Shown one piece after another: positions 25,422-34,291 of a DNA stretch of 64,000 bases; within the stretch, counting starts at the first letter, position 1; each line of letters begins with the position of its first letter. Origin of the DNA: Shinella zoogloeoides. Its GTDB lineage: Bacteria > Pseudomonadota > Alphaproteobacteria > Rhizobiales > Rhizobiaceae. Location of the stretch: contig NZ_CP131131.1 in NCBI RefSeq assembly GCF_033705735.1, positions 1,674,001-1,738,000 of the forward strand, read 5' to 3'. The position numbers and the translations under genes are program-made. The notes beneath the pieces were generated by a model. That model did no database searches. It was not told the origin of the DNA and saw only the letters and a list, made by a program, of their open reading frames with translations.

Positions 25422-26408
25422 ATGAAGCGCCTTCTTCCCGATACGTTCACCTGGCTCCTGATCGGGGCCGTCGCCCTCGCTTCGCTGCTGCCGATCTCCG
25501 GCGTGCCGGCGCAATGGTTCTCCGTCGCCACCAATGTGGCGATCGCGCTCCTGTTCTTCCTGCACGGCGCGCGCCTGTCGACGGATGTGGTGATCGCCGG
25601 CTTCCTGCACTGGCGCCTCCAGCTCTTCATCCTCGTCATGACCTTCGCGGTCTTCCCGCTGCTCGGCCTCGGGCTCGGGCTGTTCTCGCCCTGGCTGATC
25701 GACGAGCCGATCTATCTCGGCATCCTCTTCCTGTGCGTGCTGCCCTCGACGGTGCAGTCCTCCATCGCCTTCACCTCGATTGCCGGCGGCAACGTGCCGG
25801 CCGCGATCTGCGCCGCCTCGACCTCCAACATCCTCGGCATCTTCCTGACGCCGGCCCTCGTCGCCCTGCTCTTCTCGGCCGGCGGGCATGTCGGCGTCTC
25901 CTTCGACATGGTCTGGAAGATCATGCTGCAGCTCTTCCTGCCCTTCGTCGCCGGCCAGCTTCTGCAGCCCTTCATCGGCAACTGGGTGCGCTCGAAGAAG
26001 TCGCTGCTCACCCCCTTTGACCGCGGCTCGATCCTGATGGTCGTCTATCTCGCCTTCTCCGAGGCGGTGACGGAGGGCATCTGGCACCGGCTGGCGGCGC
26101 AGGACCTCGCGCTCCTCATCCTCGTCGACTGCCTGCTGCTCGCCGCCGTGCTCGTCATCACCAGCATCGGCGGGAAGCTGCTCGGCTTCCGCCGCGAGGA
26201 CCGCATCACCGCCGTCTTCTGCGGCTCCAAGAAGAGCCTTGCCAGCGGCGTGCCGATGGCGAGTGTCATCTTCGCCGGCCAGTCCATCGGCGCCATCGTC
26301 CTGCCGCTGATGCTGTTCCACCAGATCCAGCTCATGGTCTGCGCCTGGCTCGCCCGCCTCTATGCCGACCGGCGCAAGGCCGCCGAGGCCGGCGCGGCCG
26401 CGGCCTGA
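25422..26408 (+). CDS. Bile acid:sodium symporter (BASS) family transporter, YfeH-like
   Basis: 328 residues from the ATG at 25422 (MKRLLPDTFTWLL); the frame is open further upstream but that part overlaps the operator. Ten hydrophobic segments fill the protein. The family core is seen in ILFLCVLPSTVQSSIAFTSIAGGN (near residue 105), with the C-terminal FCGSKKSLASGVPMASVIFAG. Members of the YfeH branch are sodium-coupled carriers of unknown natural substrate. Divergent from the LysR gene; the kinase-like gene follows 8 bases downstream. Confidence 0.88.
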   Translation: MKRLLPDTFTWLLIGAVALASLLPISGVPAQWFSVATNVAIALLFFLHGARLSTDVVIAGFLHWRLQLFILVMTFAVFPLLGLGLGLFSPWLIDEPIYLGILFLCVLPSTVQSSIAFTSIAGGNVPAAICAASTSNILGIFLTPALVALLFSAGGHVGVSFDMVWKIMLQLFLPFVAGQLLQPFIGNWVRSKKSLLTPFDRGSILMVVYLAFSEAVTEGIWHRLAAQDLALLILVDCLLLAAVLVITSIGGKLLGFRREDRITAVFCGSKKSLASGVPMASVIFAGQSIGAIVLPLMLFHQIQLMVCAWLARLYADRRKAAEAGAAAA

Positions 26409-26416
26409 CCGAAACG

Positions 26417-27310
26417 ATGCATGACGACCAGCTCCAGATAGACGCCACCGTCGCAGGCGCGATGATCCGGGCGCAGTTCCCGCACTACCGCGACGCGCCG
26501 GTGATCCCGCTCGCCGCCACCGGCACGGTGAATGCCATCTTCCGGGTCGGGGCGCATGCGGCTGCGCGGTTCCCGCTGCGCGCCGCCGAGCCGGCGGCCT
26601 GCGAGGCGATGCTGCGCCGCGAGGCGGAAGCCATGGCCGCCTTCGCCGCGCATTCGCCATTCCCCGCGCCGCGCCCGCTCGGCATCGGCGCGCCGGGGTC
26701 GCACTACCCGTTGCCCTGGTCGCTGCAGAGCTGGCTGGAGGGCGAGGTTGCGACGCCCGACGGACTTGCCGCCTCCGCCGCCTTCGCCGGAGACATCGCC
26801 ACCCTGATCGCACGCCTTCGCCGCGTGGACACGCAAGGCCGGCGCTTTGCCGGTCCGGGACGCGGCGGCCATCTGCCCGACCACGATGGCTGGATGGAAA
26901 CGTGCTTCGAGAAAAGCGAGGGGCTTCTCGACGTGCCGCGCCTTCGCGCCCTGTGGCACCGGCTGCGCCTCCTGCCCGCCGCAGGCCCTGACTGCATGAC
27001 GCATGGCGACCTCATTCCCGCCAACCTTCTGGTGCGCGGCGAGGCTCTTGCCGGCGTGCTCGACACCGGCGGCTTCGGGCCGGCCGATCCCGCGCTCGAC
27101 CTCGTCGCGGCCTGGCATCTCTTCGACCGGGAATGTCGCGGACTGATCCGAGCCCGCCTCGGCTCCGGCGACGTCGAATGGAAGCGCGGGGCGGCCTGGG
27201 CCTTCCAGCAGGCCATGGGGCTGGTGTGGTATTACCGCCTCAGCCATCCGGCGATGGCCGCGCTCGGCCGGAGCACGCTTGCGCGCCTGCTCGACGACGC
27301 CGACCTCTGA
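26417..27310 (+). CDS. Aminoglycoside phosphotransferase (APH)-family kinase-like protein
   Basis: 297 residues with the eukaryotic-like small-molecule kinase fold. The catalytic loop is THGDLIPANLLV near residue 195 (Asp base and Asn), and the metal-binding Asp is in GVLDTGGFGPADPALDLVAAW. The family phosphorylates antibiotics or, more often in soil bacteria, sugars, choline or amino alcohols. The sequence gives no reason to call it a resistance gene. It follows the symporter gene by 8 bases and is convergent with the EamA gene, so import followed by phosphorylation is plausible. No strong ribosome-binding site is visible, suggesting translational coupling. Confidence 0.8.
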   Translation: MHDDQLQIDATVAGAMIRAQFPHYRDAPVIPLAATGTVNAIFRVGAHAAARFPLRAAEPAACEAMLRREAEAMAAFAAHSPFPAPRPLGIGAPGSHYPLPWSLQSWLEGEVATPDGLAASAAFAGDIATLIARLRRVDTQGRRFAGPGRGGHLPDHDGWMETCFEKSEGLLDVPRLRALWHRLRLLPAAGPDCMTHGDLIPANLLVRGEALAGVLDTGGFGPADPALDLVAAWHLFDRECRGLIRARLGSGDVEWKRGAAWAFQQAMGLVWYYRLSHPAMAALGRSTLARLLDDADL

Positions 27311-27322
27311 GACCTTCCGCGA

Positions 27323-28270
27323 TCAGGACGATCCGGCTTGCGCGCTGCGGCCGGCACGGCGCTGGCCGATCCACGGATAGGCGCTGACGATCATGATGCC
27401 GACGAGCACGCCCGCCGTGCCGATGGAAAATTCCGGCGTCAGCGGCTCGCCGAGCAAAAGGATGCCGAGGACGACGCCGAAGACCGGCGTCATGAAGGAG
27501 AAGACGCCGAGCTGCGAGGCGCGGTATTTCGTCAGCAGCCAGAACCAGGTCAGGAAGCTGAGGAAGGATACCGCAAGCGCCTGGAAGGCGATGTTGAGCA
27601 GCAGCGGCCGCGTAGGAACGAAGGCCGCCTCGCCGCCGGCCACGGCCGCGCCCGTCAGGATGACGAAGGCGGTCGCCAGCTGGTAGAACAGCACATGGGT
27701 TGCCGGGATTGCGCTCAGGCGCGTCGTGCGGATGAGGACCGTCGTCAGGCCCCAGGCCGCGCCGCCCAGAAGTGCCAGACCGTCGCCCCACAGCATGGCG
27801 CCGAGGCCGCCAGCCGCTTCCCCGCCGCCCTGCGGCGCGAGGAAGGCGAAGGCGATGCCCGCCGCCGCAACCGCGATGCCAACCCATTGCACCGCCGCAA
27901 GCCGCTCGGACGGCAGCTTCCAGTGCAGGCCGAGGGCCGCGAAGATCGGGGCCGTATAGAGGAAGACGACGACATGGGAGGCGGAGGTATGCTTCAGGGC
28001 CTCGCCGACCATGAAGAACTCCATGGCGAACAGCAGCCCTGCGAGCGCCCCGAGCCCTGCCGTCCCGCCGAAGAACTCCATCCTCTGCCCCTTGAGCTTC
28101 ACGATGGCGAGGACGCAAAGGGCCGCGATGCCGGAGCGAAGGCCGATCTGCAGCACGGGCGCGGCGAAGACGGCGGTCGATTTCAGGCCGATCGGCTGCA
28201 GGGCCCAGATGAGGCAGATGCCGACCATGAGGCCGACGGCCGTGATGTCGATGGATTTGCGGCTGTCCAA
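27323..28270 (-). CDS. EamA/DMT-family transporter
   Basis: 315 residues with ten predicted membrane spans in two EamA repeats. The preferred start is TTG at 28270, giving a SRKSIDITAVGLMVGICLIWALQ beginning that fits the family; an in-frame ATG at 28336 would overlap the start codon of the divergent AraC gene base for base and seems unlikely. Such proteins mostly export amino acids or other metabolites. Divergent from an AraC regulator with 64 bases between starts, hence probably controlled by it. Confidence 0.85.
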   Translation of the reverse strand: MDSRKSIDITAVGLMVGICLIWALQPIGLKSTAVFAAPVLQIGLRSGIAALCVLAIVKLKGQRMEFFGGTAGLGALAGLLFAMEFFMVGEALKHTSASHVVVFLYTAPIFAALGLHWKLPSERLAAVQWVGIAVAAAGIAFAFLAPQGGGEAAGGLGAMLWGDGLALLGGAAWGLTTVLIRTTRLSAIPATHVLFYQLATAFVILTGAAVAGGEAAFVPTRPLLLNIAFQALAVSFLSFLTWFWLLTKYRASQLGVFSFMTPVFGVVLGILLLGEPLTPEFSIGTAGVLVGIMIVSAYPWIGQRRAGRSAQAGSS

Positions 28271-28334
28271 GATCGTCGCTCCGATTGTCCGCGCCGCAAT
28301 AGCATCTGGCAGGAATGAATGATATAACGATCTC

Positions 28335-29156
28335 ATGACAGTCGGTATCGGAACCCTGACAGGCGGCAAGCCGGACGGCATCGCGCATTTCCGCGACGTG
28401 CCCTTCCGCGATGCGCTTCCCCACCCGCTTTACTTCCGCTCGGCGCAGATGCCGGACAACGCGACCTATCCCCGGCACAGCCATCCCTGGGGCGAGTTCG
28501 TCTATTCCTATAGCGGCATGATGGAGGTGAGCCTCAACGACGCGCATTACCTCGCCCCGCCGCAATATGCCGTGTGGCTGCCGCCCGATGTCGAGCATCG
28601 CGGCCTCAACCGGCACGCTGCCGTGCATTGCTCGCTCTATGTCGCACCGGCCCTCTGCGCCGCCCTGCCGCGGGAAACCACGGCACTGGAGGTCAGCCCC
28701 CTGCTGCGCGCGATGCTGGAACACCTGCGCGAGGAGCGCGATGCGGACCACGGCTCGCCCGCGCATCTGCGCTTCCTGGAAGTGGTCGTCGACCTGGTGG
28801 CTGCCGCGCCGAAGGTCGGCACCTATCTGCCCTGGTCCACCGACCCGGTCCTCGAGCGGGTGCTCGCCCATCTCCAGAAGGACCCGGCCGACAACCGCTC
28901 CCTCGCCGAACATGCACGGCTGGCCGGCACGGCCGAGCGGACGCTGATCCGCCGCTGCCTGCGCGACCTCGGCATGCCGTTTGCCGAATGGAAGCAGCGG
29001 CTGCGCGTCGTCAAGGCCATGCCGATGCTGGAGGCGGGCGAGACGGTAGAGCGCATCTCAACGGCTCTGGGCTACAGCAACGCCTCCTCCTTCATCGCCA
29101 TGTTCAAGCGCATGACCGGGATGACACCGGACGATTACCGGGCCTCTGCCCGCTGA
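28335..29156 (+). CDS. AraC-family transcriptional regulator
   Basis: 273 residues. An N-terminal cupin-like ligand domain (HSHPWGEFVYSYSGMMEV near residue 50) is followed by a C-terminal AraC double helix-turn-helix (about 175-270) with SLAEHARLAGTAERTLIRRCL and the second-helix motif VERISTALGYSNASSFIAMFKRMTGMTPDDYR. A TATAAC-like box ends only a few bases before the ATG and no ribosome-binding site is visible, so the message may be leaderless. It is divergent from the EamA transporter gene, its likely target. Confidence 0.88.
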   Translation: MTVGIGTLTGGKPDGIAHFRDVPFRDALPHPLYFRSAQMPDNATYPRHSHPWGEFVYSYSGMMEVSLNDAHYLAPPQYAVWLPPDVEHRGLNRHAAVHCSLYVAPALCAALPRETTALEVSPLLRAMLEHLREERDADHGSPAHLRFLEVVVDLVAAAPKVGTYLPWSTDPVLERVLAHLQKDPADNRSLAEHARLAGTAERTLIRRCLRDLGMPFAEWKQRLRVVKAMPMLEAGETVERISTALGYSNASSFIAMFKRMTGMTPDDYRASAR

Positions 29157-29297
29157 ACGGCCGCCTGCCTCAAAGCCCGTCACGGTCCGCCTGTTTTTTG
29201 TGCAATCCGCTTCTTCCATGCGCGTCCTCGCGCCATCGCGGCTTCGCGCGGGCGGAAAGAAGCGCTTTTTCCGGGCCCTCCATCACCAAATTTCGAA

Positions 29298-29315
29298 CTG
29301 GCACGCTTCCTGCTT
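29298..29315 (+). promoter_or_regulatory. Sigma-54 promoter of glnII
   Basis: CTGGCACGCTTCCTGCTT has the invariant GG (29300-29301) and GC (29312-29313) separated by exactly 10 bases, with the TGGCAC-N5-TGC pattern of RpoN promoters. It is about 75 bases upstream of the glnII ATG. This agrees with the known NtrC/RpoN control of rhizobial glnII. I do not see a convincing NtrC-binding palindrome in the 140 bases upstream. Confidence 0.8.
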
Positions 29316-29390
29316 TCTCATTGGCATCGGCTGCCGGGCCGATCCCAAGGCCCGGCGTCCCGGCAAACCAGCGTGACGTGAGAGAACGAA

Positions 29391-30431
29391 ATGACCAAGT
29401 ACAAGCTCGAATATATCTGGCTCGATGGCTACAAGCCCACGCCGAACCTGCGCGGCAAGACCCTCGTCAAGGCGTTCGACGCCTTCCCGACGCTGGAAGA
29501 GCTTCCGCTCTGGGGCTTCGACGGTTCCTCGACGATGCAGGCCGAAGGCAACAGCTCCGATTGCGTGCTCAAGCCCGTCGCTGTCTATCCCGATCCGGAG
29601 CGCAAGAATGGCGTGCTCGTTCTCTGCGAAGTCATGATGCCGGATGGCAAGACGCCGCATCCGTCCAACACCCGCGCGCCGATCCTCGACGACGAAAGCG
29701 CCTGGTTCGGTTTCGAGCAGGAATATTTCTTCTTCAAGAACGGCCGCCCGCTCGGCTTCCCGGATGCCGGCTTTCCCGCGCCGCAGGGCCCCTACTATAC
29801 CGGCGTCGGCTACAGCAATGTCGGCGACATCGCCCGCAAGATCGTCGAGGAGCATCTCGACATCTGCCTTGCCGCCGGCATCAACCATGAAGGCATCAAT
29901 GCCGAAGTCGCCAAGGGCCAGTGGGAATTCCAGGTCTTCGGCAAGGGCTCCCGCAAGGCCGCCGACGAGATCTGGCTTGCCCGCTACCTGCTCCAGCGCC
30001 TGACCGAGAAATACGGCATCGACGTCGAATACCACTGCAAGCCGCTCGGAGATACCGACTGGAACGGCTCGGGCATGCACGCCAACTTCTCCACCAGCTA
30101 CATGCGCGAGATCGGCGGCAAGGCCTATTTCGAGGACCTGATGGCCGCCTTCGCCGAAGCGCGCGCCGACCACATCGCCGTCTACGGCCCGGACAACCAT
30201 ATGCGCCTGACCGGCAAGCACGAGACGGCCTCGATCCACCAGTTCAGCTACGGCATTGCCGACCGCGGCGCCTCTATCCGCGTGCCGCACAGCTTCGTCA
30301 ACAACGGCTATCGCGGCTATCTCGAAGACCGCCGCCCGAACTCGCAGGGCGACCCCTACCAGATCGCCTCGCAGATCCTGAAGACCATCTCCACCGTCCC
30401 GACGGACGTGGAAAGCCGCGAAGCGGCCTGA
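29391..30431 (+). CDS. glnII: Glutamine synthetase type II
   Basis: 346 residues, much shorter than the type I GlnA (about 470) and matching the eukaryote-like GSII enzymes of rhizobia. It makes glutamine from glutamate, ammonia and ATP in the cytoplasm. Diagnostic segments are YKLEYIWLDGYKPTPNLRGKT at the start, LPLWGFDGSSTMQA, WFGFEQEYFFF (metal-binding glutamates), GINAEVAKGQWEFQ, and HMRLTGKHETASIHQFSYG. It is a single gene between a sigma-54 promoter and a strong terminator, so expression should rise under nitrogen limitation. Confidence 0.95.
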   Translation: MTKYKLEYIWLDGYKPTPNLRGKTLVKAFDAFPTLEELPLWGFDGSSTMQAEGNSSDCVLKPVAVYPDPERKNGVLVLCEVMMPDGKTPHPSNTRAPILDDESAWFGFEQEYFFFKNGRPLGFPDAGFPAPQGPYYTGVGYSNVGDIARKIVEEHLDICLAAGINHEGINAEVAKGQWEFQVFGKGSRKAADEIWLARYLLQRLTEKYGIDVEYHCKPLGDTDWNGSGMHANFSTSYMREIGGKAYFEDLMAAFAEARADHIAVYGPDNHMRLTGKHETASIHQFSYGIADRGASIRVPHSFVNNGYRGYLEDRRPNSQGDPYQIASQILKTISTVPTDVESREAA

Positions 30432-30453
30432 TCCTTCCGGCTTGCGCTTCCCG

Positions 30454-30490
30454 TGGCCGCCCCGTCTCCGGACGTGGCGGCCTTTTTTTT
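30454..30490. terminator. Intrinsic terminator after glnII
   Basis: GGCCGCC and GGCGGCC form a stem around a roughly 14-base loop and are followed by eight T residues, about 25 bases after the glnII stop. The T run ends just before the stop of the convergent gene. Confidence 0.85.
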
Positions 30491-30492
30491 AA

Positions 30493-31776
30493 TCAGGCCT
30501 GATCCAGAGCCAGGGTCAGATCGGCGATCAGGTCGTCGGGATGCTCGATGCCGATGGACAGGCGAATGGTCGATTCGAGCACGCCGATGCGCTCGCGCAC
30601 GTCGGCGGGAATGCCCGAATGGGTCATCGTCGCGGGATGGGAGGCCAGCGATTCCGTTCCGCCGAGGCTGACGGCGAGCTTGAAGATCTTCAGCGCGTTG
30701 AGGAAGCGGAACGAGGCCGGCTGGCCGCCCTTGATGTCGAAGGAGAAGGTCGAGCCAGCGCCGCTGCACTGGGCGGCGAAGACGCGGGCCGTCGCCGAGC
30801 CCGGATCGTTGAAGGGCAGGTAATGGATGCCCTCGACCTTCGGATGGCCGCGCAGGAACTCCGCGACGGCCGCCGCATTGCCGTTCGCCCGCTCCATGCG
30901 GATCTGCAGCGTTTCCAGCGAGCGGCCGAGCATCCAGCAGGAATGCGGGTCGAGCTGCGTGCCGATGGCCCCGCGCAGTGCCTTGACCGGCTTCATGACC
31001 GCCTTGCCCCCGAGCGCCGCGCCGGCGATGAGGTCCGAATGGCCGCCGACATATTTCGTCAGCGAATAGAGCGAGATATCCGCGCCATGCTCGATGGGCC
31101 GCTGGTAGACCGGGCCGAGCAGCGTGTTGTCGCAGGCGACGACGGGCCGGTGGCCCTGCCGCTCGCCGACCGTCTCCGCAATGCGCCGGATCATCGGGAT
31201 GTCGACGAGGCTGTTGGTGGGATTGGCCGGCGTCTCGACGAGGATGACGGAAACGCGGCCCTTCTGCATGGCCGCCTCGGCGGCAGCCGTCACCGACGCC
31301 TCGCTGACGCCGTCGGCAAAACCCACCGCCGTAACGCCGAGATCGCGGAAGGTCCGGCCGAGCAGCGTCTCGCTGCCGCCGTAGAGTGGCTGCGAATGCA
31401 GCACCGCATCGCCCGGCCGCACGAAGGCGAGCAGCGTCGTTGCGATGGCCGACATGCCCGAGGAGAACAGCGCGCAGCTTTCCGTGCGCTCGTAGACGGC
31501 AAGGCGGTCCTCGACGATCTCGCTGTTGGGATGGTTGAAGCGGGAATAGACGAGGCCGGCGCCCCTGCCCTCCGGCGGCTCCTTGCGACCGGAAACGTAG
31601 TCGAAGAAATCGCGGCCGTCCTCGGCCGTGCGGAAGACAAAGGTGGAAGTCAGGAAGACCGGCGGCTTGACCGCGCCCTCGGAGAGCTCGGGATCGTAGC
31701 CGTAGTTCAGCATCTGCGTCTCGGGATGCAGGGCGTGGTTGCCGATATGGGTTCGGGGCGGATGCGGCGCGGTCAT
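30493..31776 (-). CDS. Cystathionine gamma-synthase / methionine gamma-lyase family PLP enzyme
   Basis: 427 residues. Features of the Cys/Met metabolism PLP family are the cofactor-contacting [20 protein letters not shown] and [15 protein letters not shown], and the PLP lysine in [16 protein letters not shown] (near residue 230). The ATG at 31776 is chosen for its GGGAGAG site; a longer frame adds 12 residues. It is divergent from an Lrp/AsnC regulator gene, as methionine gamma-lyase genes are from mdeR in pseudomonads. Whether it synthesises cystathionine or degrades methionine or a related amino acid cannot be settled from sequence. Confidence 0.85.
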   Translation of the reverse strand: MTAPHPPRTHIGNHALHPETQMLNYGYDPELSEGAVKPPVFLTSTFVFRTAEDGRDFFDYVSGRKEPPEGRGAGLVYSRFNHPNSEIVEDRLAVYERTESCALFSSGMSAIATTLLAFVRPGDAVLHSQPLYGGSETLLGRTFRDLGVTAVGFADGVSEASVTAAAEAAMQKGRVSVILVETPANPTNSLVDIPMIRRIAETVGERQGHRPVVACDNTLLGPVYQRPIEHGADISLYSLTKYVGGHSDLIAGAALGGKAVMKPVKALRGAIGTQLDPHSCWMLGRSLETLQIRMERANGNAAAVAEFLRGHPKVEGIHYLPFNDPGSATARVFAAQCSGAGSTFSFDIKGGQPASFRFLNALKIFKLAVSLGGTESLASHPATMTHSGIPADVRERIGVLESTIRLSIGIEHPDDLIADLTLALDQA

Positions 31777-31897
31777 GGAGCTCTCCCTTGGCGGTGAAGG
31801 TCTTGATGGCAAATTATATCAAATCCCGTGGCGCATTCTTGCTATTTCCAGCGCTTTGCTGTTTCTGAAAGCAATATCCTGCGGAGATTTCGGGAAT

Positions 31898-32356
31898 ATG
31901 TCGCAGAAAATTGCCGACGGCATCGACCGCCGCATCCTCAGGGAACTGGCGGCCGACGCCCGCATCGCCAACAACGAGCTGGCCGAGCGGGTCGGCCTTT
32001 CCGCCTCGGCCTGCCTGCGCCGGCTGCGGCGGCTGGAGGAGACCGGCATCATCCGCGGCTATGCCGCCATCGTCGATCCCGCAGTCGAGGGCTGGACGAT
32101 GACCGCCATCGCCTCGATCCGCCTCAGCCGCCAGCACGAGGACGAGATCCGCATGTTCGAGGAGGCCGTGAAGGGCTGGGACGAGGTGATCGAGTGCCAG
32201 CTCGTCACAGGCGCGCGGGACTACGTGCTGACCGTCATGAGCGCCGGCCTCGACCATTACGAGCGCTTCATCAAGGACAAGATCGCCAAGCTGAAATGCG
32301 TCGACACCATCGAGACCAGTTTCGTGATGAACACGATCAAAGCGCGGCGGTTCTAG
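31898..32356 (+). CDS. Lrp/AsnC-family transcriptional regulator
   Basis: 152 residues, the normal Lrp length, from the ATG at 31898; the longer frame lacks family similarity. It has an N-terminal winged helix-turn-helix (IDRRILRELAADARIANNELAERVGLSASACLRRLRRLE) and a C-terminal RAM ligand domain (about 65-150) with ECQLVTGARDYVLTV. It is divergent from the PLP enzyme gene with a 121-base AT-containing gap, so it probably regulates that gene in response to an amino acid. Confidence 0.9.
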   Translation: MSQKIADGIDRRILRELAADARIANNELAERVGLSASACLRRLRRLEETGIIRGYAAIVDPAVEGWTMTAIASIRLSRQHEDEIRMFEEAVKGWDEVIECQLVTGARDYVLTVMSAGLDHYERFIKDKIAKLKCVDTIETSFVMNTIKARRF

Positions 32357-32432
32357 GCAAGGCCGACGGCAGGGTATTCGATTGGAAGGAGAACGAGGCG
32401 TCTCGTGGCACAGTCCGAAAGCCTCTCCTTCG

Positions 32433-32511
32433 TCATGCCCGGGCCTGGCACGGGCATCCATAAACCTTTGAAGAGAATGGACCCCCGGCTCAAGGCCGAG
32501 GATGACGACGG
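32433..32511. repeat. Dispersed intergenic repeat
   Basis: ATGCCCG (32435-32441) pairs with CGGGCAT (32451-32457), followed by TCCATAAAC, and then a CCCCCGGCTCAAGGCCGAGGATGACG-type segment near 32482-32507. This two-part arrangement is frequent in intergenic DNA of Rhizobiales. It fills most of the 210-base gap between the convergent Lrp gene and etfA; no gene is seen there. Confidence 0.5.
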
Positions 32512-32566
32512 TGGCGGAGCGAGGCTTGTCAACAAACTGAGGGCGCGTTGGAGCGCCCCTTGTCGT

Positions 32567-33496
32567 TTACATCGCCTTCTCAAGCTCCGGGAGGATTTCG
32601 AAGAGATCGCCGACGAGGCCGTAGTCTGCGACCTGGAAGATCGGCGCCTCCTCGTCCTTGTTGATCGCGACGATGACCTTGCTGTCCTTCATGCCGGCAA
32701 GGTGCTGGATGGCGCCCGAGATGCCGCAGGCGATGTAGAGCTGCGGCGCGACCACCTTGCCCGTCTGCCCCACCTGCCAGTCGTTCGGGGCATAGCCCGC
32801 ATCGACGGCCGCGCGGGACGCGCCGACGGCGGCGCCGAGCTTGTCGGCGACGGGAAGGATGACTTCCTGGAACTTCTCCGACGAGCCCAGCGCGCGGCCG
32901 CCCGAGATGATGATCTTGGCAGACGTCAGCTCCGGACGGTCGGACGACGACAGGGCGTCCTTGACATGGGTGGACAGGCCCGGGTTCGCTGCAGCGGAGA
33001 TGGTCTCGATGGATGCGCTTCCGCCTTCGCCGGCCGCGGCGAAGGACGCCGTGCGCACGGTGATCACTTTCTTCGCATCGGTGGACTGAACCGTCTGGAT
33101 GGCATTGCCCGCATAGATCGGACGCTTGAACGTGTCGGCCGACACGACCTCGACGATCTCCGAGACCTGCGCGACATCGAGCAGGGCGGCAACGCGCGGC
33201 AGCACGTTCTTGCCGACCGAGGTGGCAGCCGAGACAATGGCATCGTAATTGCCGGCGAGCGACACGATGAGCGCTGCCAGCGGTTCTGCGAGATTGTTGC
33301 CGAGGCTGGCGTCGTCGGCGAGCAGGACCTTGGAGACGCCCGAGAGCTTTGCGGCTGCATCGGCCGCAGCCTTAGCGCCCGAGCCGGCGACGAGCACATG
33401 CACGTCGGAGCCGATCTTGCTCGCTGCCGTCAGCGCCTTGGCGGTCTGGTCGGAAAGGGTGGCGTTGTCGTGGTCTGCCAGAAGAAGAATGGCCAT
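32567..33496 (-). CDS. etfA: Electron transfer flavoprotein alpha subunit
   Basis: 309 residues. ETF alpha carries the FAD and passes electrons from flavoprotein dehydrogenases to ETF-ubiquinone oxidoreductase. The N-terminal domain starts [15 protein letters not shown]; the C-terminal FAD domain has [15 protein letters not shown] and the family signature [20 protein letters not shown] with [21 protein letters not shown]. It follows etfB by 23 bases. Lying behind a dimethylglycine/sarcosine dehydrogenase gene, which belongs to a family that uses ETF as acceptor, it may serve that enzyme in particular, though it may also be the general ETF of the cell. Confidence 0.95.
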   Translation of the reverse strand: MAILLLADHDNATLSDQTAKALTAASKIGSDVHVLVAGSGAKAAADAAAKLSGVSKVLLADDASLGNNLAEPLAALIVSLAGNYDAIVSAATSVGKNVLPRVAALLDVAQVSEIVEVVSADTFKRPIYAGNAIQTVQSTDAKKVITVRTASFAAAGEGGSASIETISAAANPGLSTHVKDALSSSDRPELTSAKIIISGGRALGSSEKFQEVILPVADKLGAAVGASRAAVDAGYAPNDWQVGQTGKVVAPQLYIACGISGAIQHLAGMKDSKVIVAINKDEEAPIFQVADYGLVGDLFEILPELEKAM

Positions 33497-33519
33497 GGTT
33501 TAGTTCTCCCTTTCCTGCT

Positions 33520-34269
33520 TTAGAGCACGCCGGCTTCGGTCTTGAGCTTTTCGACCAGCTCGGCAACCGACTTGACCTTGACGCCCGCCTTGCGGCCCGA
33601 CGGCTCCTCGGTCTTCAGCACCTTCAGGCGCGGGCTCGTATCGACGCCGAAGTCGGCCGGGGCCTTCTTGTCGAGCGGCTTCTTCTTCGCCTTCATGATA
33701 TTCGGCAGTGAGGCATAACGCGGCTCGTTGAGGCGAAGGTCGGTGGTGACCACTGCCGGAAGCTTGACCTCGATGGTCTGCAGACCGCCGTCGACTTCGC
33801 GCGTGACCTGGGCCGAGCCGGAACCGATCTCGACCTTGGAGGCGAAGGTGGCCTGCGCCCAGCCGAGCAGGGCCGAGAGCATCTGGCCGGTCTGGTTCGA
33901 GTCGTCGTCGATCGCCTGCTTGCCGACGATGACGAGGCCGGGCTGTTCTGCCTCGGCAACACCCTTGAGGATCTTGGCGACGGCAAGCGGTTCGACGGCG
34001 TCGTCCGTCTCGACCAGCACGGCGCGGTCGGCGCCCATGGCGAGCGCGGTGCGCAGCGTCTCTTCGGCCTTGGCAGGGCCGATCGACACCACCACCACTT
34101 CCTCGGCCTTGCCCGCCTCCTTCAGACGCAGCGCCTCCTCGACCGAAATCTCGTCGAACGGGTTCATCGACATCTTCACATTGGCAAGCTCGACACCCGA
34201 GCCATCAGACTTCACACGGATCTTTACGTTGTAGTCAACAACACGCTTGACTGGGACCAGGATCTTCAT
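33520..34269 (-). CDS. etfB: Electron transfer flavoprotein beta subunit
   Basis: 249 residues, standard for ETF beta, which binds AMP and docks to partner dehydrogenases. The start [19 protein letters not shown] is typical, and [23 protein letters not shown] with [11 protein letters not shown] contains the recognition-loop region. GAGGAGG lies upstream of the ATG. It is second in the operon dehydrogenase, etfB, etfA, 22 bases after the dehydrogenase stop. Confidence 0.95.
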   Translation of the reverse strand: MKILVPVKRVVDYNVKIRVKSDGSGVELANVKMSMNPFDEISVEEALRLKEAGKAEEVVVVSIGPAKAEETLRTALAMGADRAVLVETDDAVEPLAVAKILKGVAEAEQPGLVIVGKQAIDDDSNQTGQMLSALLGWAQATFASKVEIGSGSAQVTREVDGGLQTIEVKLPAVVTTDLRLNEPRYASLPNIMKAKKKPLDKKAPADFGVDTSPRLKVLKTEEPSGRKAGVKVKSVAELVEKLKTEAGVL

Positions 34270-34291
34270 GGTGCAATTCCTCCTCGGTTCG

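Noticed and set aside
26417..27310. Aminoglycoside resistance gene
   Set aside because: Only the kinase fold and catalytic loop are shared; the family is broad and the neighbours are metabolic.
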